A stretch of 64,000 bases of DNA from contig NZ_CP090958.1 of NCBI RefSeq assembly GCF_025787225.1, positions 2,962,550 to 3,026,549 on the forward strand, given 5' to 3'. Shown here piece after piece: positions 56,650 through 64,000 of this stretch; position 1 is the stretch's first letter, and every line of letters starts with the position of its first letter. The DNA is from Saxibacter everestensis. Lineage in GTDB: Bacteria > Actinomycetota > Actinomycetes > Actinomycetales > Brevibacteriaceae. Under the pieces are notes generated by a model, which saw only the letters and a program-made list of their open reading frames with translations, searched no databases and was not told the DNA's origin. A program made the position numbers and the translations under genes.

Positions 56650-57549
56650 GTGAATCCGGAACCATTGAGCCCCGGCTTATGGGGAATTCTTGCCACGCCA
56701 TTTCACGGCCCGGACCTGAGCGTCGACCTGGCCTCTCTCGGCCGCCAGGTTCAGCTCTTCCGTGAGCTACCGGCAGCCGGCGTCGTTGCCCTGGGCGTCT
56801 TCGGCGAAGGGGCCGCCCTCGATTCGCGAGAGCAGCGGGATGTGGTTGAAGCGGTCGTCCAGCAGGGCGACGGGCTTCCGGTCGTCGTCGGGATCTCCGC
56901 CCGGTCCACCGCACCCGCCGTCGAGCAGGCGCGGCTGGCGGTAGAGGCCGCAGGCCAGAACCTGGCCGGTCTGATGGTCCAGATCAACGGCGCTCGACCG
57001 CAGCTGCTGGCACAGCACTTCTCTGCCATCTTCGAGGCCACCGGCGTCGGCATCGTGGCCCAGGACTATCCCCTGGTCAGTGGCGTACACATCACTTCTG
57101 ACCAGATCCTGGATACCCTTCGCCGCTGTCCGTTCATCGTGGCGGTCAAGTCGGAGGCCCCGCCTACCGCCGCCGCCATTGCCCACCTGACCGGGGGTAC
57201 GCAGGTGCCAATCTTTGGTGGCCTGGGAGGGGTGGGCCTGCTGGATGAGCTGGCTGCCGGCGCTGCAGGGGCGATGACGGGCTTCTCGCGGCCGGAGGCA
57301 TTGCTGGCAGCCATCGAGGGATGGAATGCCGGCGGCATGGCTGCCGCCCACGAGGCCTTCGCCCGTTGGCTTCCGCTGGCCAACTTCGAGGCCCAGCCAG
57401 GTATCGGGCTCGCGCTGCGCAAGGAAGCCTTTCGCCGTCGGGGAATTTTCGAGGAGGCGGATGTGCGCCCACCGATGCCAAAAATGCCGGCCTCGCTCGG
57501 ACCAATTCTGCAGCAACACCTCGTCGTTCTGGAAAGGACGAACGTCTGA
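56650..57549 (+). CDS. Dihydrodipicolinate synthase family (DapA-like) aldolase
   Basis: A 299-residue class I aldolase/lyase. The GTG at 56650 follows GGGAGG. It begins SPGLWGILATPFHGPDLSVD and contains GVFGEGAALDSREQRDVVE, IVAQDYPLVSG (catalytic Tyr) and FIVAVKSEAPP (Schiff-base Lys). GVFGEG replaces the GTTGE of true DapA, and the setting with an SDR and a FAH hydrolase argues for a catabolic keto-acid aldolase rather than lysine synthesis. Its TGA overlaps the next ATG by one base (TGATG). Confidence 0.88.
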   Translation: MNPEPLSPGLWGILATPFHGPDLSVDLASLGRQVQLFRELPAAGVVALGVFGEGAALDSREQRDVVEAVVQQGDGLPVVVGISARSTAPAVEQARLAVEAAGQNLAGLMVQINGARPQLLAQHFSAIFEATGVGIVAQDYPLVSGVHITSDQILDTLRRCPFIVAVKSEAPPTAAAIAHLTGGTQVPIFGGLGGVGLLDELAAGAAGAMTGFSRPEALLAAIEGWNAGGMAAAHEAFARWLPLANFEAQPGIGLALRKEAFRRRGIFEEADVRPPMPKMPASLGPILQQHLVVLERTNV

Positions 57550-58322
57550 TGGATTTAGGACTGAACGGGAAGACCGCGCTGGTACCCGGTTCCACCTCTG
57601 GCCTGGGGCTGGCGGTGGCACAGACTCTAGCCGCTGAGGGCGTCCGGGTAGCCATCTCCGGGCGCCGAGGCGACCTCGCCCACCGCCAGGCAGCCGAGCT
57701 CGACGGCGCGGCCGGCTTCGAAGTCGACCTCACGGAATCCGGCTCGGCGAAGCGGCTCACCGACGCGGTGATCAGCGAACTGGGTGCTGTCGACATTCTC
57801 ATCTTGAACTCCGGCGGTCCGGCGCCCGGCACCGCGGCGGGACTCGACGCCGAGACAATTCAGAGGGCGACCGAAACCCTGCTGCTACGTCAGGTCGAAC
57901 TGGTTTCCCAGGTGCTCCCGGCGATGCGAGCCACCGGCTGGGGACGCATCGTCGGACTGGGGTCCAGCGGCATCCAGGCACCGATCCCCGGTCTGGCGCT
58001 GTCTAACATCGCGAGGGCGGGATTGGCGGGCTACCTCAAGACGCTTGCGGCGGAGGTCGCCGCGGATGGCGTGACAGTCAATATGGTGCTTCCGGGCCGC
58101 ATCGCTACGGACCGGCTGGCCAGCCTCGACCGCGCCGCAGCCGAACGGGAAGGTGTCGATCTCTCCGACGTGCAGGCCCGGTCTCGAGCCGCCATCCCAA
58201 TCGGCCGTTACGGCAGGCCGGCGGAATTCGGTGCCATCGCTGCCTTTCTGTGCAGCGAACAAGCGTCGTACATCACCGGCGAGCAGATTCGCTGCGACGG
58301 CGGACTCGTCGGCGCCTACTGA
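57549..58322 (+). CDS. SDR family oxidoreductase lacking the canonical Tyr-Lys pair
   Basis: A 257-residue short-chain dehydrogenase fold. The cofactor motif is ALVPGSTSGLGLAVA (TGxxxGxG variant), with NSGGPAPG in place of NNAG and a catalytic-strand Ser in VGLGSSGIQ. At the YxxxK position it reads ALSNIARAGL, so Tyr is replaced by Ser152 and Lys by Arg156. The C-terminal GEQIRCDGGLVGAY is normal. It may act on an unusual substrate or use a different proton donor. It is translationally coupled to the DapA-like gene (TGATG) and 11 bases before the FAH gene. Confidence 0.88.
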   Translation: MDLGLNGKTALVPGSTSGLGLAVAQTLAAEGVRVAISGRRGDLAHRQAAELDGAAGFEVDLTESGSAKRLTDAVISELGAVDILILNSGGPAPGTAAGLDAETIQRATETLLLRQVELVSQVLPAMRATGWGRIVGLGSSGIQAPIPGLALSNIARAGLAGYLKTLAAEVAADGVTVNMVLPGRIATDRLASLDRAAAEREGVDLSDVQARSRAAIPIGRYGRPAEFGAIAAFLCSEQASYITGEQIRCDGGLVGAY

Positions 58323-58333
58323 AAGGACCTGCC

Positions 58334-59212
58334 GTGCAATTGGGCACAACCGTACTGACTGACGGCACGACGACGGCGGTCCTGATCGACCCCGCCCGCG
58401 GGGCACTGTTCGCCGGCGACCTGCTCGACGATGACTACCCAGACGCTGGTGAAGTGCTTCGCGCGTTCCCGGCTGAGGACCTCGCCCGCAAGCTCGACAA
58501 GGTCCCCGAGGCCGCTTTCCACTCACCAAATGGCCTGACGCTGGCGGCTCCCTACCGCAATCCGCGGATGATCTGGGGCATCGGGCTGAACTACCGCGAG
58601 CATGCCGCCGACCTTGCAGAAACCGCACCAGCCGAAGAACCGGCCTCGTTCATCAAGGGTGACCACACCGTCATCGGGCCCGGAGAGCCGATACCACTTC
58701 CGTGGCAGAGTGAGCGCGTCACGGCCGAGGCGGAGCTGGGGCTGATCATCGGCCGTGAGTGCCGCAACGTCGGAGAAACCGAAGCCCTGGACTACGTCTG
58801 GGGTGTGGTGCCCATCCTCGACCAAACGGCGGAGGACATCCTCGCCAAAAACCCTCGCTACCTGACCAGGTCGAAGAACTTTCCCGGGTTCTTCTCCTTT
58901 GGTCCTGCCATCACGCCGATGCAAGACGTGCTCGACCAATTCGGGGATATAGGAGACGTCGCGGTGTCAACCGTGCGCAACGGACAAGTGCATCGCCGGA
59001 ACACGGTCGAGCAGATGATGTTCGGTCCGGCGAACCTGGTGAGCTTCCACAGCCAGGTGATGCCGCTGTACCCCGGAGACATCATCTCGACCGGGACTCC
59101 CGGTGCCGTGCAGATCCACCCCGGAGACGTTGCCGAGTGCCGGATCGACGGGATCGGCACGCTGAGCAACCCCGTGACAGCGTCCGCACGACGGCAAACT
59201 GACGCGACCTGA
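58334..59212 (+). CDS. Fumarylacetoacetate hydrolase family protein
   Basis: A 292-residue FAH-fold enzyme. The core contains MIWGIGLNYREHAADL (about 80-95), the metal-binding AEAELGLIIGRE (about 135-146) and VVPILDQTAEDI with Asp. It ends with PLYPGDIISTGTPGAVQIHPGD, a family hallmark. Such proteins hydrolyse, decarboxylate or isomerise oxo-acids from aromatic or sugar-acid breakdown. The GTG at 58334 follows AAAGGA; the frame is open upstream into the SDR gene. It is the third gene of the DapA-like/SDR/FAH operon. Confidence 0.92.
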   Translation: MQLGTTVLTDGTTTAVLIDPARGALFAGDLLDDDYPDAGEVLRAFPAEDLARKLDKVPEAAFHSPNGLTLAAPYRNPRMIWGIGLNYREHAADLAETAPAEEPASFIKGDHTVIGPGEPIPLPWQSERVTAEAELGLIIGRECRNVGETEALDYVWGVVPILDQTAEDILAKNPRYLTRSKNFPGFFSFGPAITPMQDVLDQFGDIGDVAVSTVRNGQVHRRNTVEQMMFGPANLVSFHSQVMPLYPGDIISTGTPGAVQIHPGDVAECRIDGIGTLSNPVTASARRQTDAT

Positions 59213-59266
59213 GCGGCGGCCTCGCGGCGTCCTCGCGGCGAGGGCGGTCGTGTCCGGGACGCCCGG

Positions 59267-60004
59267 TTACTGCCGAATAGCCGCCGAGCTCTTCACCAAG
59301 TCAGCAAATCTTTGGGCGAAGGCTCGCCATTGCGGCTCCGAGACCGGTTCAGCTGCCACCGCCTTGCGGACGATGTCATCCGGGTCGAAGCCCTGCTCGG
59401 CGAGCTCTTCCCTGTCCCAGGCCTGAACCCGGTCCGCGCCGACCTCCGGATGGAACTGGCAAGCCCAGGCGGCATTACCTAATCGGAACGCCTGGATCGG
59501 GCACCGTTCGCTGCTGGCCAGCCACACGGCATCCGGCGGCAGCTCGGTTATCGAGTCCACGCGGTGCTCGATTGCCTGAAAACTCCGAGGCAGCGGACCG
59601 AACAAGGCATCGTTCTCGGCCTCGGGTAGCCGGGTCAACTCGGTGCTGCCATTTTCAGGCAAGCCGTGCTTAGCCTGAACCTTGCCGCCGGCAACGTGCG
59701 CCATCAACTGCCCGCCAAGGCAGAGGCCGAGCAGCGGCAATCCGGCTTGGAGCGCCTCGCGAGTCACCTCACGTTCGCGGGGCAGCCATGGTGCGCGATC
59801 ATCCTCATCGGGCATCAGGCCGCCGCCAAGCAGGACGAGCGCGTGGTACCCGCCGAGGTCCGGTATGGCATCGCCGTCAAAGGCACGGACGATATCGACG
59901 GCGAGCCCGTCCTCGGCCCACCATTCCCCGAACCGCCGCAGGGCGCTGCCGGCCGAGTTTTGCACCACAAGTATCCGCGGCGCTCCGGCTTCTGGCTCCG
60001 GCAT
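59267..60004 (-). CDS. Class I glutamine amidotransferase
   Basis: A 245-residue GATase1 domain protein. The nucleophile elbow is LLGLCLGGQLMAHVAGG (Cys about residue 100), and the His-Glu pair is in CQFHPEV (about 185). It stands alone without a synthetase domain, as in GMP synthase-like amidotransferases or gamma-glutamyl hydrolases. The ATG at 60004 follows GGAGGA closely; the frame is open upstream without family sequence. It lies 116 bases downstream of an APC permease on the same strand, which may link it to amino acid or amine use. Confidence 0.88.
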   Translation of the reverse strand: MPEPEAGAPRILVVQNSAGSALRRFGEWWAEDGLAVDIVRAFDGDAIPDLGGYHALVLLGGGLMPDEDDRAPWLPREREVTREALQAGLPLLGLCLGGQLMAHVAGGKVQAKHGLPENGSTELTRLPEAENDALFGPLPRSFQAIEHRVDSITELPPDAVWLASSERCPIQAFRLGNAAWACQFHPEVGADRVQAWDREELAEQGFDPDDIVRKAVAAEPVSEPQWRAFAQRFADLVKSSAAIRQ

Positions 60005-60120
60005 GCTCCTCCAATCGCTCGGACCGGTCGGCGACGTGCGTGCTAACGCAAGGCGCCGGTCTCCTGCCTGTAATCTAACGGCCGTGGAAATATCCACCGC
60101 ACCGGCCACACCGTCCGTGC

Positions 60121-61467
60121 CTACTCCGCCAGGTCCATCTGCGGCGGCTTGACCCGGAACAGTTTGGTGAGCCCCGCCAGATAGATCAGACCCATTCCGG
60201 CCCAGATCAGCCCGACCACGAACGAAGTTCCCGGCAGTGATGTCCACAGCCATATCGATAGACCGAAGCCGATCAGTGGCAGCACTATGTTCGTCAGCAC
60301 GGCAATGCCCTTACGGTCCCGCCGGTCGATCGCGTGCGACTTGACCACCGAGATGTTCACGAAGGTGAAGGCGACCAGGGCCCCGAACGAGATAATCGAG
60401 GCAGCGAGCGCCAGATCGATGAACAAGGCGATCAGCGAAACGACGCCGACCAGTATCGTCGCATTTGCCGGGGTGCTGAAGCGTCGGTTCAATTGGCCGA
60501 AGAAGCGCTTCGGCAACACGCCGTCACGTCCCATGGAATAGAGAATCCGGGACACCGAGGCCTGCGACGCTAGCGCGGATGCGAAGGCGCCGGCAACGTA
60601 GGCAGCAGTGAAGAAGTTCGACAGGAAGGCACCGCCCGCCTTCTGCATGACATCGAGCGACGCGGTGTCGGGGCTGCTGAAGCTCTGCCAATCCGGGAAG
60701 ACCCAGTGCGCAACGAGCGAAAGCCCGATGAAGATCAATCCGCCGGTCAAAGTGGTGATCAGGATAGCCCGCGGAATGCTGCGCTTCGGGTTCGTGGCCT
60801 CCTCGGACAGGGTCGATATCGCGTCGAACCCCAGGAAAGACAGGCAAAGGATCGAAGCACCGGTCATGATCAGGCCGAATTCCGCATTGTCGCCGAAGAA
60901 CGGTCCGAATACTGACACTTCGCTGCCACCAGAGATCGTCCGGATGCTCAGGATCAGGAAAAGCACGATGAATGCGGCCTGAGCTGCTATCAGAACAACG
61001 TTCATCCTGGCCACCGACTTGATGCCCAGGATGTTCAGGACGGTGACGATCAGGATCCCCAGTAGAATCCAGACCCACTGCGGGATCGCCGGGAAGGCCG
61101 CCGCTAGATAGAGCCCGATCACCAGATAGTTGATCATCGGCAACAGGATGTAATCGAGCATCAGCGACCAGCCGACGATGAAGCCGACATTCCCGCCGAA
61201 TGATCGCTGGGCGTAGGTGTAGGCGCTGCCGGCGACCGGGAACAGCCGGGACATCTTTCCGTAGCTCAACGCGGTGAACAACATCGCGATAAGCGTGACC
61301 AGATAGGCGCCGGGCAGGTGTCCCTCGGTGAGTTGCTCGACCGGCCCGTAGGTGGTGAATACGGTTAGCGGCACCATATAGGCCAGGCCGAAGAGCACGA
61401 GCGACGGAATGCCAAGGACCCGGGAGAGGCCAGTCTTACGGGCGTTAGTGGCTGATTGCGACGACAT
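60121..61467 (-). CDS. APC family amino acid permease
   Basis: A 448-residue transporter with 12 membrane helices. The signature start LSRVLGIPSLVLFGLAYMVPLTVF and SYGKMSRLFPVAGSAYTYAQRSFG identify the APC superfamily (amino acid/polyamine). FLGFDAISTLSEEATNPKRSIPRAI (about 210-234) is highly conserved in it. The ATG at 61467 lies 23 bases inside the 3' end of the amidohydrolase gene, so the two are probably coupled. The substrate may be the amide or amine handled by that hydrolase. Confidence 0.92.
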   Translation of the reverse strand: MSSQSATNARKTGLSRVLGIPSLVLFGLAYMVPLTVFTTYGPVEQLTEGHLPGAYLVTLIAMLFTALSYGKMSRLFPVAGSAYTYAQRSFGGNVGFIVGWSLMLDYILLPMINYLVIGLYLAAAFPAIPQWVWILLGILIVTVLNILGIKSVARMNVVLIAAQAAFIVLFLILSIRTISGGSEVSVFGPFFGDNAEFGLIMTGASILCLSFLGFDAISTLSEEATNPKRSIPRAILITTLTGGLIFIGLSLVAHWVFPDWQSFSSPDTASLDVMQKAGGAFLSNFFTAAYVAGAFASALASQASVSRILYSMGRDGVLPKRFFGQLNRRFSTPANATILVGVVSLIALFIDLALAASIISFGALVAFTFVNISVVKSHAIDRRDRKGIAVLTNIVLPLIGFGLSIWLWTSLPGTSFVVGLIWAGMGLIYLAGLTKLFRVKPPQMDLAE

Positions 61468-63181
61468 CGTCGTGTCCCTTCGAGGCGGAGTCCGGTACCC
61501 GTCCGGGCATCGGGGCGGAATCGGCAGCGTTGTCGTCGGCGTTGGCGTCGAACACAATCCGGCCACCGGCAATCGTCATGGTGACTTTGGCATCGGCTAT
61601 CCGCGGCTGGATGGCAAAAATGTTGCGATCCAGGATGGCGAGGTCCGCGCGCTGCCCGACCCCGAGCCATCCGCCACGGGAGTCACCGTTGACGTGGGCG
61701 CTCCCGCCGGTGAACGCCCGCAGCGCCGTGGCGAGATCCAGCTTCTGCTCTGGCAGGAATGGCTCGGCGTCGCGCTCATCCGGATCGACCCGGGTCACGG
61801 CGACCTCGATCTGCGGCAGCGGGTTCGCGGTGGAGACTGCCCAGTCGCTGCCCATCGCCAGCATTGCCCCACTTCGGTGCAGGTCGCCGAAGGGGAACTG
61901 CTGCTCCGACCTCTGCTCACCGAGGATGGGCAATGTCAGCTCCGTCATCTGCGGCTCTGCGCATGCCCACAACGCCTGCAGGTTGGCGACGACGCCGAGT
62001 TCGCGGAATCGCGGCAGATCGTCGGGATTGACGATCTGGACGTGCGCGATGTGGTGCACATTGTCGCTGAAGCCATTCGCCCGCCGAGCAGCCTCGACGG
62101 CGTCAAGACAGTTGCGCACGGCGCGGTCCCCGATGGCGTGCATATGCACGCCGAAACCGAGCCGGTCGAGTTCGGTCACGGCTTGCTGCAACACCTCCGG
62201 TTCGACGTAGCTCAGGCCGCTGCCCCGGCCGCCTTCCCGCTGCTGTCCTCCGCACCCATCGCAGTACGGCTCCAGCAGCGCGCCGGTGTAGTTCTCCAGC
62301 ACTCCGTCGGCCATGATCTTGACCCGTTGGGGGAGGAAATTGGGCGCCGCGCCCTCGTCCCGTTGCCGCACGAAGCGCTCGATCTGTTCGAGCCCCTGCT
62401 TGCGTTCCCACCACAGCGCTCCGACCACACGCGCGGTCAGCAAACCGGACTCACCCAATTGGCGGTATGCCTCAAGCGTGTCCGGAGAGACCCAAGCATC
62501 CTGCCAGCCCGTGATGCCCAGCGCATGCAGGTGCTTCTGGGCCGTCAGAATGGCAGCTTTCCAGTCCTCGATACCGGCCAGCGGTACGATCGTCTCCTTG
62601 AACGTGTACGCCGCGCCTTCATGCAGACAGCCGGTGAGTTCACCGGTCTCGGGGTCGCGTTCATAGCGCCCGTCCGACGGGTCAGGCGTGTCATTGTCGA
62701 TTCCGGCTATCTCCAACGCCTTTGAGTTGGCCCAGGCGCCGTGCACGTCGCGGTTCATAATGAACACCGGACGATCGGGCACAATCGCGTCGAGGTCTGC
62801 CTTGTGCGGGGTTCCACCCGGGAAGGCCTCCATCGCCCAGCCACCGCCGGTGATCCAGTCGGCTTCGGGGTTGTCGGCCGCGTACTGACGAATCTGCTCC
62901 AGGTAGGCCTCTTTGCTCGGCTCGGTGTCGTTGAGCCATAGCTGCTGCATGTCGCGGGCGGCAAAAGCCGGATGAATATGGGCGTCCTGGAAGCCCGGCG
63001 TCACCATTCCACCGTCGGCATCGATGACCTGCGCACCACTACCGGCCAGGGCTTCTGCCTCGGTGCCGAGCGCAACAACGGAATCTCCGCGGATCGCCAC
63101 CGCGTGCGTCCACGAGCCTGCGGCGTCCCCAGTCCACACGGTGGCATTGGTGATGACGATATCTGCTTCGCTGTTCTTCAT
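61445..63181 (-). CDS. YtcJ-like amidohydrolase (metal-dependent, amidohydrolase 3)
   Basis: A 578-residue hydrolase. Metal ligands appear in MVTPGFQDAHIHPAFAARD (HIH, about 66-68), HMHAIGDRAVRNCLDAV, HIAHVQIVNPDDL and MGSDWAVSTANP (late Asp). The C-terminus is the usual composite beta-sandwich (ADLAILDRNIFAIQP). YtcJ proteins act on N-acyl or amide compounds and are often of unknown specificity. GGAGA lies six bases before the ATG. It is followed by an overlapping APC permease and preceded by a TetR regulator on the same strand. Confidence 0.93.
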   Translation of the reverse strand: MKNSEADIVITNATVWTGDAAGSWTHAVAIRGDSVVALGTEAEALAGSGAQVIDADGGMVTPGFQDAHIHPAFAARDMQQLWLNDTEPSKEAYLEQIRQYAADNPEADWITGGGWAMEAFPGGTPHKADLDAIVPDRPVFIMNRDVHGAWANSKALEIAGIDNDTPDPSDGRYERDPETGELTGCLHEGAAYTFKETIVPLAGIEDWKAAILTAQKHLHALGITGWQDAWVSPDTLEAYRQLGESGLLTARVVGALWWERKQGLEQIERFVRQRDEGAAPNFLPQRVKIMADGVLENYTGALLEPYCDGCGGQQREGGRGSGLSYVEPEVLQQAVTELDRLGFGVHMHAIGDRAVRNCLDAVEAARRANGFSDNVHHIAHVQIVNPDDLPRFRELGVVANLQALWACAEPQMTELTLPILGEQRSEQQFPFGDLHRSGAMLAMGSDWAVSTANPLPQIEVAVTRVDPDERDAEPFLPEQKLDLATALRAFTGGSAHVNGDSRGGWLGVGQRADLAILDRNIFAIQPRIADAKVTMTIAGGRIVFDANADDNAADSAPMPGRVPDSASKGHDDVVAISH

Positions 63182-63242
63182 TCAGCGTCTCCTTCGATTG
63201 GGTGGTTGGTAGCGTGTCTGGTCAGCGGTGAGGTGCCTTGTC

Positions 63243-63293
63243 ACCGCTGAGGTGTCTGGTACCGCTGGGGTGTCCTTGCACCGCTGGGGTGCC
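63243..63293. repeat. 18-19 bp tandem repeat between tetR and amidohydrolase genes
   Basis: ACCGCTGAGGTGTCTGGT, ACCGCTGGGGTGTCCTTGC and ACCGCTGGGGTGCC follow each other from 63243, 63261 and 63280, with a reverse-like CAGCGGTGAGGTGCC just before. They occupy the 145-base gap downstream of the TetR gene stop. No gene is seen in the gap. Confidence 0.75.
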
Positions 63294-63326
63294 AGCGATG
63301 TCCGAGTTCCGTAACATTCAACGGCC

Positions 63327-64000
63327 CTATCCCTTACGAGACCCGGACTTCGGCGCGCCTGGCGCCGGTCCTTCGTCATGGACGGCCCTGGATGCCGACG
63401 GGTGCAGGCCGAGATCCGCGTAGCGCTGACTGAGACCCGCGATGAGCGCATTGAGGCCGACATCGACGGATACCGCCGCACGATTCGCCGGCCTGGCGTC
63501 GAAAACCCGCCGGTAGAACGGCTCAGCCCCATCGCCCCGGGGCGCCATGTAGGAATCGGGAGCTCGAATATCGAGGACCGAGCCGACAACAAACGATTCG
63601 ACCGCGACCAGGATCGGCAGAAGCTCCTGCGCCGGCCATCCGCTGGCGAGCAGATTGCGGCTGACCCGGTCGTACATCCGCATGGTTGCAGGTTCTGCCT
63701 CCATCGGAAGCACCGCAATCGAGGCTGCGGATGACGGATGCAGTGTCGCGAACGCTGCCACATAGGACTGGGCCCAGTGCCGCAAAGCCCGATCCCACGG
63801 CTGCGAGTCGAAAACTGAGGTGTCGATCTGCGCCACCACCCGGCCCCGAACGTCGTTGAGCAGGGCAGCCTTGCTAGCGACATGGTTGTAGAGCGAAGGC
63901 GTTTTGACCCCGAGTTCCCTGGCGAGCCGGGCCATGGTGAGGTCCTCCACGCCGAGTTCACGCAGCAGCTGATACGCGGTGTCGACAATCAGGGCGCGGT
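63327..64000 (-). CDS. TetR family transcriptional regulator (N-terminus beyond window)
   Basis: The frame is open to the right edge, reading RALIVDTAYQLLRELGVEDL before TMARLARELGVKTPSLYNHV, the complete TetR helix-turn-helix. The true start therefore lies beyond 64000 and only a few residues are missing. The C-terminal part has the all-helical ligand-binding form (WAQSYVAAFATLHPSSAAS, then VAVESFVVGSVLDI) of the TetR_C/WHG-like class. It lies 145 bases upstream of the YtcJ-like hydrolase gene on the same strand and probably regulates that operon. Confidence 0.9.
   Translation of the reverse strand, partial: RALIVDTAYQLLRELGVEDLTMARLARELGVKTPSLYNHVASKAALLNDVRGRVVAQIDTSVFDSQPWDRALRHWAQSYVAAFATLHPSSAASIAVLPMEAEPATMRMYDRVSRNLLASGWPAQELLPILVAVESFVVGSVLDIRAPDSYMAPRGDGAEPFYRRVFDARPANRAAVSVDVGLNALIAGLSQRYADLGLHPSASRAVHDEGPAPGAPKSGSRKG

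Noticed and set aside
61409-62725. A 438-residue plus-strand frame opposite the YtcJ-like hydrolase gene
   Set aside because: The minus-strand frame carries all hydrolase motifs; the plus-strand frame carries none.

Overview
This window is about 64 kb of high-GC bacterial chromosome. It almost certainly comes from an actinobacterium. Supporting markers are a complete GlgE-type alpha-glucan pathway, a proteasome activator (Bpa) ending in GQYL, DUF5926 and DUF5709 proteins, a 13E12/DUF222 HNH protein and frequent GTG/TTG starts. A Micrococcales member is my best guess; the genus cannot be fixed from sequence alone. I saw no tRNA, rRNA, prophage, complete insertion sequence or CRISPR array.

Region 1 (1-11.0 kb), trehalose and alpha-glucan metabolism. 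The end of treY, treZ and a large GH13 enzyme resembling trehalose synthases run rightwards. They meet a leftward set across a strong bidirectional terminator: DUF5709 protein, glgE and a maltokinase-branching enzyme fusion. Together these can make trehalose from glycogen (TreYZ), interconvert trehalose and maltose, phosphorylate maltose, extend glucan from maltose-1-phosphate (GlgE) and branch it (GlgB).

Region 2 (11.1-29.9 kb), mostly core housekeeping. It holds a MobA-like transferase, quinone reductase, bpa and a small unknown partner, two Cof-type HAD phosphatases behind serS, a diacylglycerol kinase-type lipid kinase, pheA overlapping a family 2 glycosyltransferase, DUF5926, an ATPase, a rhodanese, a Fpg/Nei glycosylase, a FtsX-type ABC exporter and phosphoglucomutase.

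Region 3 (30.2-47.7 kb), transport and accessory genes. A peptide-type ABC importer is compressed into three polypeptides (lipoprotein, fused permeases, fused ATPases). It is followed by an MFS carrier, glycerate kinase, a VOC protein, the 13E12 HNH protein with a tandem-repeat tail, a roughly 0.7 kb stretch without a convincing gene, a CopC-like protein, a polar amino-acid ABC importer with a large internal hairpin, a YeiH family exporter, a GNAT acetyltransferase and a low-molecular-weight tyrosine phosphatase.

Region 4 (47.8-64 kb), catabolic modules. A LacI-type regulator diverges from an NCS1 permease and two deaminase-family enzymes, with a perfect 16-bp palindrome between them. Both deaminases carry substitutions in motifs normally needed for metal binding or catalysis, so the substrate may be an unusual purine. 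After an M13 peptidase and a MalY-type aminotransferase comes a DapA-like/SDR/FAH operon whose SDR lacks the Tyr-Lys pair. The window ends with a leftward set: TetR regulator (cut by the edge), YtcJ-like amidohydrolase, APC permease and class I glutamine amidotransferase.

A theme across the window is short tandem repeats in intergenic DNA that begin in, or include, the stop codon of the adjacent gene (near 14.2, 18.8, 30.0 and 53.2 kb).
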